NCBI GenBank assembly: GCA_001795345.1
Contig: MGON01000091.1
Span: 1 to 9,938, forward strand
DNA length: 9,938 nucleotides
Source: Chloroflexi bacterium RIFCSPLOWO2_02_FULL_71_16
GTDB lineage: Bacteria; Chloroflexota; Limnocylindria; P2-11E
Direction of reading: 5' to 3'
Shown: one piece after another, positions 1 to 6,218 of the stretch
Layout: each line of letters begins with the position of its first letter
How positions within the stretch are numbered: the first letter of the stretch is position 1
The notes under the pieces: model-generated
The model's input: the letters and a program-made list of their open reading frames with translations, nothing else
What the model was told of the DNA's origin: nothing
Databases searched by the model: none
Translations under genes and position numbers: made by a program

Positions 1-368
1 AGCTCCGCGAGCCGTGCCTCGGCCTGGTCGGAGAGGCGGCCCGCGCGCGCCGACGGGTCTGGCGCAAGGGCCAGGACGAGCTCCTCCGCCGCGCGCTTCA
101 CGCCGAAGAGAGCGTCTCCGGGGAGGCTTGCGCCGGCGGCGAGACCGCTGCCCCCGAGGAGCATCGCGAAGACCGCGACCGCTCCGACGGCCACGCGCGG
201 CAGCCGCAGCACCCACCAGGGCGACGACCGCCGCGCGCTCGCCGCGGGACCGACCTGCGCGAGCAGGCGGGCGCGAAGGTCGTCGCGGAACCCGGGCCGC
301 TCATCGACCCGGATGCGCGCGAAGAGCTCGCGTGCCTCGCGCTCGTCCATGTCCTCGGGCGTCCTCAT
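1..368 (-). CDS. DUF5667 membrane protein, candidate anti-sigma factor (partial, runs off left edge)
   Basis: The frame reads on the minus strand from an ATG at 368 to the window edge (122 complete codons, no stop). Residues 1-52 form a charged, helical, presumably cytoplasmic head. Residues ~53-79 are a single hydrophobic segment, which would place the rest outside the cell. Residues 81-122 match the start of DUF5667: a SLPGDALFGVKRAAEEL motif, then a DPSARAGRLSDQAEARLAE helix. The ATG overlaps the sigma factor stop codon (ATGA), so the two genes are translationally coupled. A membrane protein of this layout placed right after an ECF sigma gene suggests an anti-sigma factor, but that is inference: no zinc-binding His/Cys motif is present, and there is no cysteine in the visible part. 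The missing C-terminus hides the rest of the extracytoplasmic domain. DUF5667 membership is recognised by motif, not by a profile search. Confidence 0.8.
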   Translation of the reverse strand, partial: MRTPEDMDEREARELFARIRVDERPGFRDDLRARLLAQVGPAASARRSSPWWVLRLPRVAVGAVAVFAMLLGGSGLAAGASLPGDALFGVKRAAEELVLALAPDPSARAGRLSDQAEARLAE

Positions 369-1018
369 GCGCCGGCCGCCAGCTCGCGGCGAAGCGCCGC
401 CAGAGCGCGGTGCTGGATCCCCCGGACCGTGCTCGCGCCCTTCCCGAGGGCCGCGCAGATCTCGTCGGTGGAGAGGCCGCCGAAGAAGCGCAGGAGGAGC
501 ACGTCGCGCTGCAGATCGCTGAGCCGCTCGAGCGCGCTGCGGATCTCGCGCGCCTCGCCGCGCGCGACCGCCTCGCGCTCGGGGTCGACCCAGGCGGAGG
601 TCGCGACCGCGCGCTCGCGCGCTTCGCGCCGCGTGGTGCGGCGGGAGCGATCGACGATCGCGTTCCGCGCGATGCGGAAGAGCCACGCCGCGAACGGAGC
701 GCGCGGCTCGTACCGATCGAGGGAACGGAGCGCGCGCATGAAGGTCTCGCTCGTCACGTCTTCCGCCTCCATCCGATCTCTGACCCGCACGAACGCGTAG
801 CGATAGACCGTCGAGAAGTGACGGTCGTACAGGACACCGAACGCCGCGGCGTCTCCCGCGGCGGCGCTGCGGGCCAGCTCGGCGTCCTCGCGCTCCGCAT
901 CTATGAGGGGAACGCCGGAAGAGGCCGCGGTGTTGGGGTCGGCCGCCGTGGCCAGCTGCTCAGAGTCCACAGGTGCTGGATACCGTAGTGACACTGCTGG
1001 GGTCAACGTCCGGCTCAC
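365..1018 (-). CDS. ECF (sigma-70 family, group IV) RNA polymerase sigma factor
   Basis: This is a two-domain ECF sigma factor that would direct RNA polymerase to its own promoter set. Counted from GTG 1018 (217 aa), sigma region 2 spans ~46-126. It has AAAFGVLYDRHFSTVYRYA, then AEDVTSETFMRAL (region 2.2, core binding) and PFAAWLFRIARNAIVDRSRR (2.3/2.4, -10 recognition). Region 4 spans ~160-213, with LSDLQRDVLLLRFFGGLSTDEI and the helix-turn-helix ALGKGASTVRGIQHRAL (-35 recognition). The length is normal once a non-conserved ~40-residue N-terminus is allowed for. The start is uncertain: GTG 1018 has a weak AGAGG upstream, but it lies inside a putative promoter spacer. In that case GTG 994 (possibly leaderless) or GTG 970 would be used. 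The stop overlaps the next gene by ATGA. Autoregulation from the divergent element at 1002-1031 is likely. The family call is secure; the signal sensed is unknown. Confidence 0.95.
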   Translation of the reverse strand: MSRTLTPAVSLRYPAPVDSEQLATAADPNTAASSGVPLIDAEREDAELARSAAAGDAAAFGVLYDRHFSTVYRYAFVRVRDRMEAEDVTSETFMRALRSLDRYEPRAPFAAWLFRIARNAIVDRSRRTTRREARERAVATSAWVDPEREAVARGEAREIRSALERLSDLQRDVLLLRFFGGLSTDEICAALGKGASTVRGIQHRALAALRRELAAGA

Positions 1019-1031
1019 CGGTGCCGTTACC
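1002..1031. promoter_or_regulatory. Putative divergent ECF-type promoter, near-palindromic
   Basis: On the plus strand GTCAAC (1002-1007) and CGTTAC (1025-1030) are separated by 17 bp. On the minus strand GGTAAC (1031-1026) and CGTTGA (1008-1003) are also separated by 17 bp. AAC-type -35 and CGTT-type -10 motifs at 16-19 bp spacing are typical of ECF sigma promoters such as SigR/SigE-like ones. The plus-strand start site would fall near 1037, giving a ~35-nt leader before the secreted protein gene. The minus-strand start would fall near 996. This suggests one element, read by the adjacent sigma factor in both directions. It is inferred from spacing and motif alone. Confidence 0.45.
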
Positions 1032-1071
1032 TCTGCGAGCGGCCTACCGACCGCCTAAGGAGGATCGACAC

Positions 1072-1779
1072 ATGAGGCGTGTGCTCACCCTGCTGCTGAC
1101 GGCAGCACTTTCGCTCGGGATGACGAGCGCCGCGTTCGCCCAGTCCGACGAGGAGCTCTCTTCCACATCAGTCTTCCCACCGGACTCTCCCCTCTTCGCG
1201 CTCCAGCACGTGCTGGACGGCTGGGAGGAGCTGCTCGCGCTCGACGACGTCACCAAGGCCGAGGTGCTCGCGAAGATCGCCGACAACCGCCTGGCCGAGG
1301 CGGCGGAGATGCTCGCCGAGGGCAACGAGGACGTCGCGGCCGACATGATCGAGCAGATGCAGGACGCCCTGGCCAAGGCGGCGGACAAGCTCAGCAAGGC
1401 GCTCGAGAAGATCGCCGCGAAGAACGACGACGACGAAGATGACGAAGACGACGAGGACAGCGAGGAGGCCTCGGGCAAGGAGGCCGCGCACGAGCAGGTC
1501 CTGGAGCGCCTCGAGGCGAACCTCGAGCGCCACCGGACCCACCTCGAGAGCGTCCTCGACAAGCTCGAGAACGAGAACGCGCGCGAAGCCCTCGAGAGGG
1601 TGCTGGAGCGCCGGCACGGGCTCGAGAACGCGATGGACAAGATCCGTCAGCAGGCCGAGGACGACGAGGACGCCTCCGCTGAGGAGGATGAGGACTCCGA
1701 GGACGAGGAAGCCGACGAGGACGACGATGACGGTCCGGGTAACCGCCCTGCCGGAAAGGGCAAGCCCGGCAAGCCATAG
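1072..1779 (+). CDS. Secreted acidic DUF5667-domain protein
   Basis: This 235-aa exported protein has no known enzymatic role. Residues 1-23 are a classic signal peptide (MRR, hydrophobic core, AAFA cleavage before Q24). Residues ~36-116 match DUF5667: PPDSPLFALQHVLDGWEEL, then KAEVLAKIADNRLAEAAEML and a long amphipathic helix. Residues 119-132 are an almost pure Asp/Glu run. Residues 137-195 form a second charged coiled-coil-like helix, 196-220 a second acidic run, and 221-235 a basic Gly/Pro/Lys tail. The start is fixed by a consensus AAGGAGG at 1057-1063, 8 nt before ATG; an upstream in-frame start is rejected because it would bury the signal peptide. It is divergent from the ECF sigma gene and probably shares its control element. 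The acidic runs might bind Ca2+ or other cations, but this is speculative. It ends before a strong hairpin. Confidence 0.85.
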   Translation: MRRVLTLLLTAALSLGMTSAAFAQSDEELSSTSVFPPDSPLFALQHVLDGWEELLALDDVTKAEVLAKIADNRLAEAAEMLAEGNEDVAADMIEQMQDALAKAADKLSKALEKIAAKNDDDEDDEDDEDSEEASGKEAAHEQVLERLEANLERHRTHLESVLDKLENENAREALERVLERRHGLENAMDKIRQQAEDDEDASAEEDEDSEDEEADEDDDDGPGNRPAGKGKPGKP

Positions 1780-1803
1780 CGCACCACTAGCCCCCCTCCT
1801 GCG

Positions 1804-1834
1804 GAAGACCCGGCCCCCCGTCGGCCGGGTCTTC
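1804..1834. terminator. Intrinsic-terminator-like hairpin between convergent genes
   Basis: A perfect 12-bp stem (GAAGACCCGGCC at 1804-1815 with GGCCGGGTCTTC at 1823-1834) encloses a 7-nt loop. It lies 25 bp after the secreted-protein stop and 7 bp beyond the stop of the convergent ornithine cyclodeaminase-family gene, so it could end both transcripts. There is no long U-tract on either side, only short T-containing sequence, as often seen in very GC-rich genomes. Confidence 0.75.
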
Positions 1835-1840
1835 GCTTGC

Positions 1841-2833
1841 CTAGGCGGAGGGTCCGATATCGACCTCGGTCCCCAGCCCGCGCTCGCGCGCGGCGGCGAG
1901 GACGAGCGCGGCCGCGGCGGCGTCCTGGACCGCGACCCCGACCGACTTGTAGAGCGTGATCTGCTCGGCTCGCGTGCGTCCGGGCTTCGTCCCGGCGACC
2001 AGCTCTCCGATCTCCGCGTAGACGTCGTCGGGGGTGATGGCGCCGTCGCGGATGGCCCACACGAGATCGTTCGATCCGCGAGGCGGTGGCGCGAGCGCCG
2101 CGTCGCGCTGATCCACGACGACCAGCGCGTCGCGGATCGTCGCCGCGTCGACCTCGCGCCCGTCGAGGCTGAAGCCGACCGAGTTCACGTGCGTGCCCGG
2201 CCGGATCCGCTCCCGGCGGATGACGGGCTCGTGCGGGTGCGTCGCTCCGCATATGACGTCCGCGCCCGCCATCGCGGCTTCGAACGAAGGCGCCGCCCGG
2301 ATCTCGAGGCCGAGCTCCTTCGAGATCTCCGCCGCGAGCGCCCGCGCCTTCGCGACGTCGCGCCCGGCGACGCGCACCTCATCGAACTTGCGCACGCGCA
2401 CCACCGCCCGGAGGTGCGACCGCGCCTGCACGCCGGTCCCGAGCACGGCGAGGACGCGGGCGTCCTCGCGAGCCAGATGGCGCGTCGCCAGTGCCGACCC
2501 GGCCGCGGTGCGCTCCGCGGTGATGACCGTGCCGTCCATTAGCGCGATGGGCGTCCCGCTCTCGGGATCGAAGACGGCGATGACCGCCTGATGGCTCGGC
2601 ACACCGGTGTTGTGCGGGAAGACCGTCACGAGCTTCGTCGTGAGCGCGCCGGCCGAGGGCAGGTACGCGGGCATCGCGGCCAGGAGCGCGTCGCGCTCGG
2701 GGACCATCGCCGCGTTGCGCCCCGGCATCGACGCCTTCCCGGCGCTCAGGTCGCTCATCGCCCGGGCGACCGCGTCCAGGAGCCGGTCGCGGTCGATGAG
2801 GGCCTCGACGTCGGCCCGCGACAGGATCAGCAC
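1841..2833 (-). CDS. Ornithine cyclodeaminase/mu-crystallin family protein, probably an imine (ketimine) reductase
   Basis: This 330-aa protein has the usual length and architecture of the family, in which members reduce or form cyclic imines or oxidise/deaminate amino acids with NAD(P). Visible marks are the substrate-binding lysine in LTTKLVTVFP (K67), ERTAAGSALA with R108, the Rossmann dinucleotide motif GTGVQARSH (132-140), HVNSVGFSLDGREVD (215-229) and the C-terminal LYKSVGVAVQD. In true ornithine cyclodeaminase the segment after 'VG' carries a catalytic Asp (GDCPGK); here the aligned position is Ser222. That argues against ornithine cyclodeamination and for a reductase of the pyrroline/piperideine-carboxylate or alanine dehydrogenase type. 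The substrate is not readable. The start is GTG, 16 bp after the dihydropyrimidinase stop, with only a weak GGCGG in place of a ribosome site, so it is likely translated from the same mRNA. It is the last gene of the minus-strand run. Confidence 0.88.
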   Translation of the reverse strand: MLILSRADVEALIDRDRLLDAVARAMSDLSAGKASMPGRNAAMVPERDALLAAMPAYLPSAGALTTKLVTVFPHNTGVPSHQAVIAVFDPESGTPIALMDGTVITAERTAAGSALATRHLAREDARVLAVLGTGVQARSHLRAVVRVRKFDEVRVAGRDVAKARALAAEISKELGLEIRAAPSFEAAMAGADVICGATHPHEPVIRRERIRPGTHVNSVGFSLDGREVDAATIRDALVVVDQRDAALAPPPRGSNDLVWAIRDGAITPDDVYAEIGELVAGTKPGRTRAEQITLYKSVGVAVQDAAAAALVLAAARERGLGTEVDIGPSA

Positions 2834-2849
2834 CCGGACCGCCGCCGGG

Positions 2850-4262
2850 TCACGTCTGCAGGATCGGCGAGCCCCGCTTGATGAACCTCCCGCGGCCCTT
2901 CTTGCCGACGAACTTGTCCCTGTCGACGATGACCTCGCCGCGCGAGAGAACGGTCGTGGCCTTGCCCTTCACCTTGCGCCCCTCGTAGGGGTTGTAGTCG
3001 ACGCGCATGTGATGGCTCTTGGCCGAGAGCGTCTGGGTCGCCTTGGGGTCCCAGACGACGATGTCGGCGTCGCTCCCGACCGCGATGGTCCCCTTTCGCG
3101 GGAACATGCCCATGATCTTCGCCGGCGTCGTCGAGCAGAGCTCGATCCAGCGGTTGAGCGTGATGCGTCCGCCGACCACGCCGCCGTCATAGAGCAGGAC
3201 CATGCGCGTCTCGACACCGGGCGCCCCGTTCGGGATCTTGGAGAAGTCGCCCTTCCCGAGCTCCTTCTGCTTGGGCAGCCCCTGAAAGCCCTCCTTCATG
3301 CAGAACGGGCAGTGGTCGGTCGAGACGACCTGCAGGTCGTCCCGCGCGAGGCCCTTCCAGAGCTCGTCCTGGTGCCACTTGGGTCGGAGCGGCGGGGACA
3401 TCACGTACTTCGCGCCGTCGAACCCGGGCTCCTCGTAGTTGTCGTACGAGAGGAACAGGTACTGCGGGCAGGTCTCGGCGTACGCGGGGAGGCCGCGGTC
3501 GCGGAACAGCTTCACCTGCTCCAGGGCCTGCGAGGCGGAGAGGTGGACGACGTACAGCGGGACCCCGCCGGCCATCTCGGCGAGCTTGTAGGCGCGGTGG
3601 GTGGCCTCGCCCTCTGCCTCCGGCGGACGGGTGAGCGCGTGCCACTTCGGCTCCGTCTTCTTCTCGCGCAGCGCCTTCTTGACGAGCACGTCGATGACGC
3701 CGCCGTTCTCCGCGTGCATGCAGATGAGACCGCCGACCTCCGCGGAACGCACCAGGGCCTTGAAGATGGCGCCGTCGTCGACCATGAACACGCCGGGATA
3801 GGCCATGAAGAGCTTGAAGCTGGACACGCCGTCCTTGACCATCGCCTCCATCTCGCGGAGGACCTTGTCGCTGACGTCGCGCACGATCATGTGCAGCCCG
3901 TAGTCGACGACCGCCTTGCCGCGGGCCTTGTCCATCCAGGCGTCGCGCGCCTTCTCGAGCGGCTCGCCGAAGCCCTGTACCGCGAAGTCGACGATGCTCG
4001 TGGTGCCTCCGAAAGCGGCGGCCACGGTGCCGGTCTGGAAGTCGTCCGAGGCCATCGTCCCGCCGAACGGCAGCTCCATGTGGGTATGGACGTCGATGCC
4101 GCCGGGGATGACGTACTTGCGCGAGGCGTCGATGCGCTTCGCCCCGCTCGCCTTCAGATCCTTGCCGAGGGCAGCGACCTTGTCGTCCTCGACGAGCACG
4201 TCAGCCTTGAACGTGTCGGACGCGGTGACGACGGTGCCACCCTCGATGAGCGTCTTCGCCAT
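2850..4262 (-). CDS. hydA: Dihydropyrimidinase / D-hydantoinase
   Basis: This zinc amidohydrolase opens the ring of 5,6-dihydrouracil/dihydrothymine, and often of 5-substituted hydantoins, to give N-carbamoyl-beta-amino acids (or N-carbamoyl-amino acids). At 470 aa it is full length. The complete binuclear metal site is visible: H59 and H61 (GGIDVHTHME), carbamylatable K150 (SSFKLFMAYPG), H183 (CMHAENG), H240 (VVHLSA) and D316 (STDHCPF). Tyr155, the expected substrate-contact tyrosine, follows K150. The amidohydrolase C-terminal beta-sandwich segment (KGTIAVGSDADIVVWDP) is present. ATG 4262 has a good GGGGAGGG ribosome site ~6 nt upstream. It lies 22 bp after the DUF1761 gene and 16 bp before the cyclodeaminase-family gene, so co-transcription is likely. 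A beta-ureidopropionase-like gene in the same run supplies the next step. Dihydropyrimidine and hydantoin preference cannot be separated from sequence. Confidence 0.95.
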   Translation of the reverse strand: MAKTLIEGGTVVTASDTFKADVLVEDDKVAALGKDLKASGAKRIDASRKYVIPGGIDVHTHMELPFGGTMASDDFQTGTVAAAFGGTTSIVDFAVQGFGEPLEKARDAWMDKARGKAVVDYGLHMIVRDVSDKVLREMEAMVKDGVSSFKLFMAYPGVFMVDDGAIFKALVRSAEVGGLICMHAENGGVIDVLVKKALREKKTEPKWHALTRPPEAEGEATHRAYKLAEMAGGVPLYVVHLSASQALEQVKLFRDRGLPAYAETCPQYLFLSYDNYEEPGFDGAKYVMSPPLRPKWHQDELWKGLARDDLQVVSTDHCPFCMKEGFQGLPKQKELGKGDFSKIPNGAPGVETRMVLLYDGGVVGGRITLNRWIELCSTTPAKIMGMFPRKGTIAVGSDADIVVWDPKATQTLSAKSHHMRVDYNPYEGRKVKGKATTVLSRGEVIVDRDKFVGKKGRGRFIKRGSPILQT

Positions 4263-4284
4263 CTGGCCCTCCCCGCGCGCGCTG

Positions 4285-4686
4285 CTAGGCGCGGAACACG
4301 CTGACGATGACCGCCATGAGCACGAGCGTGACGAGGTGCTGCATCGAGTCCAGATAGAAGAGGCCGGCAGGCTGGCCGCCGAACATCATGTCGTTCAGCT
4401 TCAGCACGAGGCCGGACGCGGTCCAGACGAGCAGGCCGATGAAGGCCGCCGTCACGATGTCGGCGGAGAACGCGGTCGTCAGGACCGCGAGCGCCGTCGC
4501 GGCCACGACCGACATGAGCCCGCTGACGGCGATGGGCAGCCAGCTCCCTTCCATGCCTTCACCCGGGCGCTTCCCGGTCAGCGCCATCCAGCGCTTCCCA
4601 AAGAGCGGGCCGTACCAGAGCCAGCCGACGATGAACGCCGCGAGCGCCGCGCCGATGACCGCGATCCAGTTCACGTGGTCGAACAC
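4285..4686 (-). CDS. DUF1761 integral membrane protein
   Basis: This 133-aa protein has four predicted membrane helices at roughly 7-27, 49-72, 76-97 and 109-131. The GWLWYGPLFGKRWM segment after helix 1 is typical of DUF1761 (about 130 aa, function unknown), and LNDMMFGGQPAGLFYLDSMQHLV before the last helix also fits. The start is GTG at 4686, supported by an AAAGGGG ribosome site ~9 nt upstream. It precedes the dihydropyrimidinase gene by 22 bp, so it probably travels on the same transcript; whether it helps substrate uptake or is simply a neighbour cannot be told. Function should be left as unknown. Confidence 0.88.
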   Translation of the reverse strand: MFDHVNWIAVIGAALAAFIVGWLWYGPLFGKRWMALTGKRPGEGMEGSWLPIAVSGLMSVVAATALAVLTTAFSADIVTAAFIGLLVWTASGLVLKLNDMMFGGQPAGLFYLDSMQHLVTLVLMAVIVSVFRA

Positions 4687-4709
4687 CGTTGTACCCCTTT
4701 CCTGCTCTT

Positions 4710-4730
4710 CCCTCGCCTTGCCGGCGAGGG
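4710..4730. other. Intergenic hairpin in the 138-bp gap upstream of the DUF1761 gene
   Basis: CCCTCGCC (4710-4717) and GGCGAGGG (4723-4730) form a perfect 8-bp stem around a 5-nt loop. The rest of the 4687-4824 gap also holds AGGGGCCCCT (near 4769-4778), a GCGC-GTA-GCGC inverted repeat (near 4777-4787) and an AT-rich TTATAA (4816-4821) just past the upstream gene's stop. The hairpin sits only ~25 bp before the DUF1761 start. It could be an attenuator, an RNA processing site, or part of a dispersed extragenic repeat; I cannot tell which. Confidence 0.4.
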
Positions 4731-4824
4731 CGCATCCGCTGCTTGTCGTCTCGCTTGCAGGGGCAGGGGCCCCTGTGCGCGTAGCGCGGCGGAGCCGGAC
4801 CCTCGCTCGCCCTCCTTATAAGCG

Positions 4825-5271
4825 CTACTCGAGCGCGCTCGCGAGATGGACCAGCTGCGGAATGGTCAAGCGCACCGATGAGAGCTCGTACCAGACGCCG
4901 CCCTCGGACCAGGCGATCACCGGGGGTCCATCGGTGACCGCGAGGCCGACCGTGTCGCGGACCGGCACGGGCACTCGGAACCGAGCCGCGGGCGGGTCGT
5001 TGAGGTAGCGGTCGGGGATCGCCGAGAGCCGGGCGCCGCTCGTCCCGGCCGGGAGCGCGAGGATGGCCAGCGCGGTCGGGCCGGCGAGCGGGGTCGCCGC
5101 CGTCGCGGCGGCCGGGACCACCCTCGGACGGTCCGGCGACGCGGCCGCGGCCGGCGCCTCGGAACGGGTGACGAGGGGCGGTGCCTGTCGCGGCTGCGGC
5201 GAGACCTGAGCGAGCGCGGCGACGCCGAGGCCCAGAACGAGGACCGCGACGGCGCCGGTCGCGACCGGCAC
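4825..5271 (-). CDS. Membrane-anchored protein of unknown function with DUF4367-like C-terminal end
   Basis: I do not recognise this gene firmly. From GTG 5271 it gives 148 aa: a membrane segment at ~4-22, a Pro/Ala-rich linker (23-62) and a ~85-residue presumably extracytoplasmic domain. The ending, WSEGGVWYELSSVRLTIPQL followed by VHLASALE (121-148), resembles the final beta-strand and helix of DUF4367/MucB-RseB-like domains; this is pattern resemblance only. The frame stays open upstream with plausible protein (IVDLDEAPVSRRREGR), back to the nitrilase stop, but no ATG, GTG or TTG lies there. An ATA codon at 5325-5323 overlaps that stop. GTG 5271 has GAGGGG only 3 nt upstream, which is tight. 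The start is therefore uncertain and the N-terminus may be ~18 residues longer. It sits between two pyrimidine-type amidohydrolase genes in the same orientation. Confidence 0.65.
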   Translation of the reverse strand: MPVATGAVAVLVLGLGVAALAQVSPQPRQAPPLVTRSEAPAAAASPDRPRVVPAAATAATPLAGPTALAILALPAGTSGARLSAIPDRYLNDPPAARFRVPVPVRDTVGLAVTDGPPVIAWSEGGVWYELSSVRLTIPQLVHLASALE

Positions 5272-5321
5272 CCGCCCCTCACGCCGGCGGGAGACGGGCG
5301 CCTCGTCGAGATCGACGATCG

Positions 5322-6158
5322 CTATGGCTTCACCAGCGGCTCGTACATGTCCGGGCGGCGGTCACGGTAGAACTGCCACGTGTTGCGCACTTCGCGGACG
5401 AGGTCCATGTCGAGGTCGGCGCAGAGCAGCTGCTCGTCCTTGTCCGAGGCCTGCGCGACGATCTTCCCGCGCGGGTCGGCGAAGTAGCTCGAGCCGTAGT
5501 AGTCGTTGGGCCCGAACTCGGTCTCCTTCCCCACCCGGTTGATGGTGCCTACCCAGTAGCCGTTGGCGATGGCGTGCGCCGTCTGCTCGATGCCCCAGAG
5601 GTGCATGGAGAGGCCGCGCGACGTCGCCGAAGGGATGAAGACCATCTCCGCGCCGTTCAGGCCGAGCGCCCGCGCGCCCTCCGGGAAGTGGCGGTCGTAG
5701 CAGATGTAGACGCCGACCTTGCCGACGGCGGTGTCGAACACGGGATAGCCGAGGTTCCCGGGACGGAAGTAGAACTTCTCCCAGAACCCGTTCACGTGCG
5801 GGATGTGCGTCTTGCGGTACTTGCCAAGGTAGCGGCCGTCGGCGTCGATGACCGCCGCGGTGTTGTAGTAGATCCCCGGGCCGTCCTCCTCGTACATGGG
5901 GACGATCAGGACGATGCCGTGCTTCCTCGCCGTCTCCTGCATCAGCTTCGTCGTGGGGCCGTCGGGGATCTTCTCCGTGTAGCCGTAGTACTTGGTGTCC
6001 TGCACCTGGCAGAAGTACGGGCCGTAGAAGAGCTCCTGCAGGCACATCACCTGCGCACCGCCCTTGGCGGCCTCCTCGATGTACCGCACGTGCGTCGCGA
6101 TCATCGAGTCCTTGTCGCCGGTCCAGGCGGTCTGGACGAGCGCGGCGCGGATCTTCAT
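5322..6158 (-). CDS. Beta-ureidopropionase-like carbon-nitrogen hydrolase (nitrilase superfamily)
   Basis: This 278-aa cytoplasmic enzyme is predicted to hydrolyse N-carbamoyl-beta-alanine or N-carbamoyl-beta-aminoisobutyrate to the beta-amino acid, CO2 and ammonia. That is the third step of reductive pyrimidine degradation. The nitrilase triad is complete: E42 (CLQELFYGPYF), K116 (GKYRKTHIPH) and C153 (YICYDRHFPEG). NGAEMVFIPSATSRGLSMHLW, IANGYWVGTINRVG, YYGSSY and W-FYRDRRPDMYEPL near the end all resemble eukaryotic and bacterial beta-ureidopropionases more than plain nitrilases. N-carbamoylputrescine amidase or N-carbamoyl-D-amino acid hydrolase remain possible. ATG 6158 has a GAGGAGAGG ribosome site. 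The dihydropyrimidinase in the same strand run provides its expected substrate, which strengthens the call. The gene starts 60 bp after the cofE stop. Confidence 0.9.
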   Translation of the reverse strand: MKIRAALVQTAWTGDKDSMIATHVRYIEEAAKGGAQVMCLQELFYGPYFCQVQDTKYYGYTEKIPDGPTTKLMQETARKHGIVLIVPMYEEDGPGIYYNTAAVIDADGRYLGKYRKTHIPHVNGFWEKFYFRPGNLGYPVFDTAVGKVGVYICYDRHFPEGARALGLNGAEMVFIPSATSRGLSMHLWGIEQTAHAIANGYWVGTINRVGKETEFGPNDYYGSSYFADPRGKIVAQASDKDEQLLCADLDMDLVREVRNTWQFYRDRRPDMYEPLVKP

Positions 6159-6218
6159 CTTCCTCTCCTCATCGGCCGCGAGACGCCGCGAGGCGGCGGT
6201 GCGCGCGGCTCAGGATAC

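Noticed and set aside
14..988. 324-codon plus-strand ORF opposite the sigma factor and DUF5667 genes
   Set aside because: It is Arg/Pro-rich shadow sequence; the minus strand encodes a clear ECF sigma factor and DUF5667 protein with an ATGA overlap.
973..1071. Upstream start for the secreted DUF5667 protein
   Set aside because: It would put ~33 residues before the signal peptide and ignore the consensus AAGGAGG located 8 nt before ATG 1072.
1044..1640. Ser-rich minus-strand ORF opposite the secreted acidic protein
   Set aside because: The poly-Ser translation is simply the complement of the Asp/Glu codon runs; there is no start context or domain.
2607..4304. 565-codon plus-strand ORF opposite the dihydropyrimidinase gene
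   Set aside because: It mirrors a full-length enzyme with all metal ligands and shows no recognisable domain; it is a GC-driven shadow frame.
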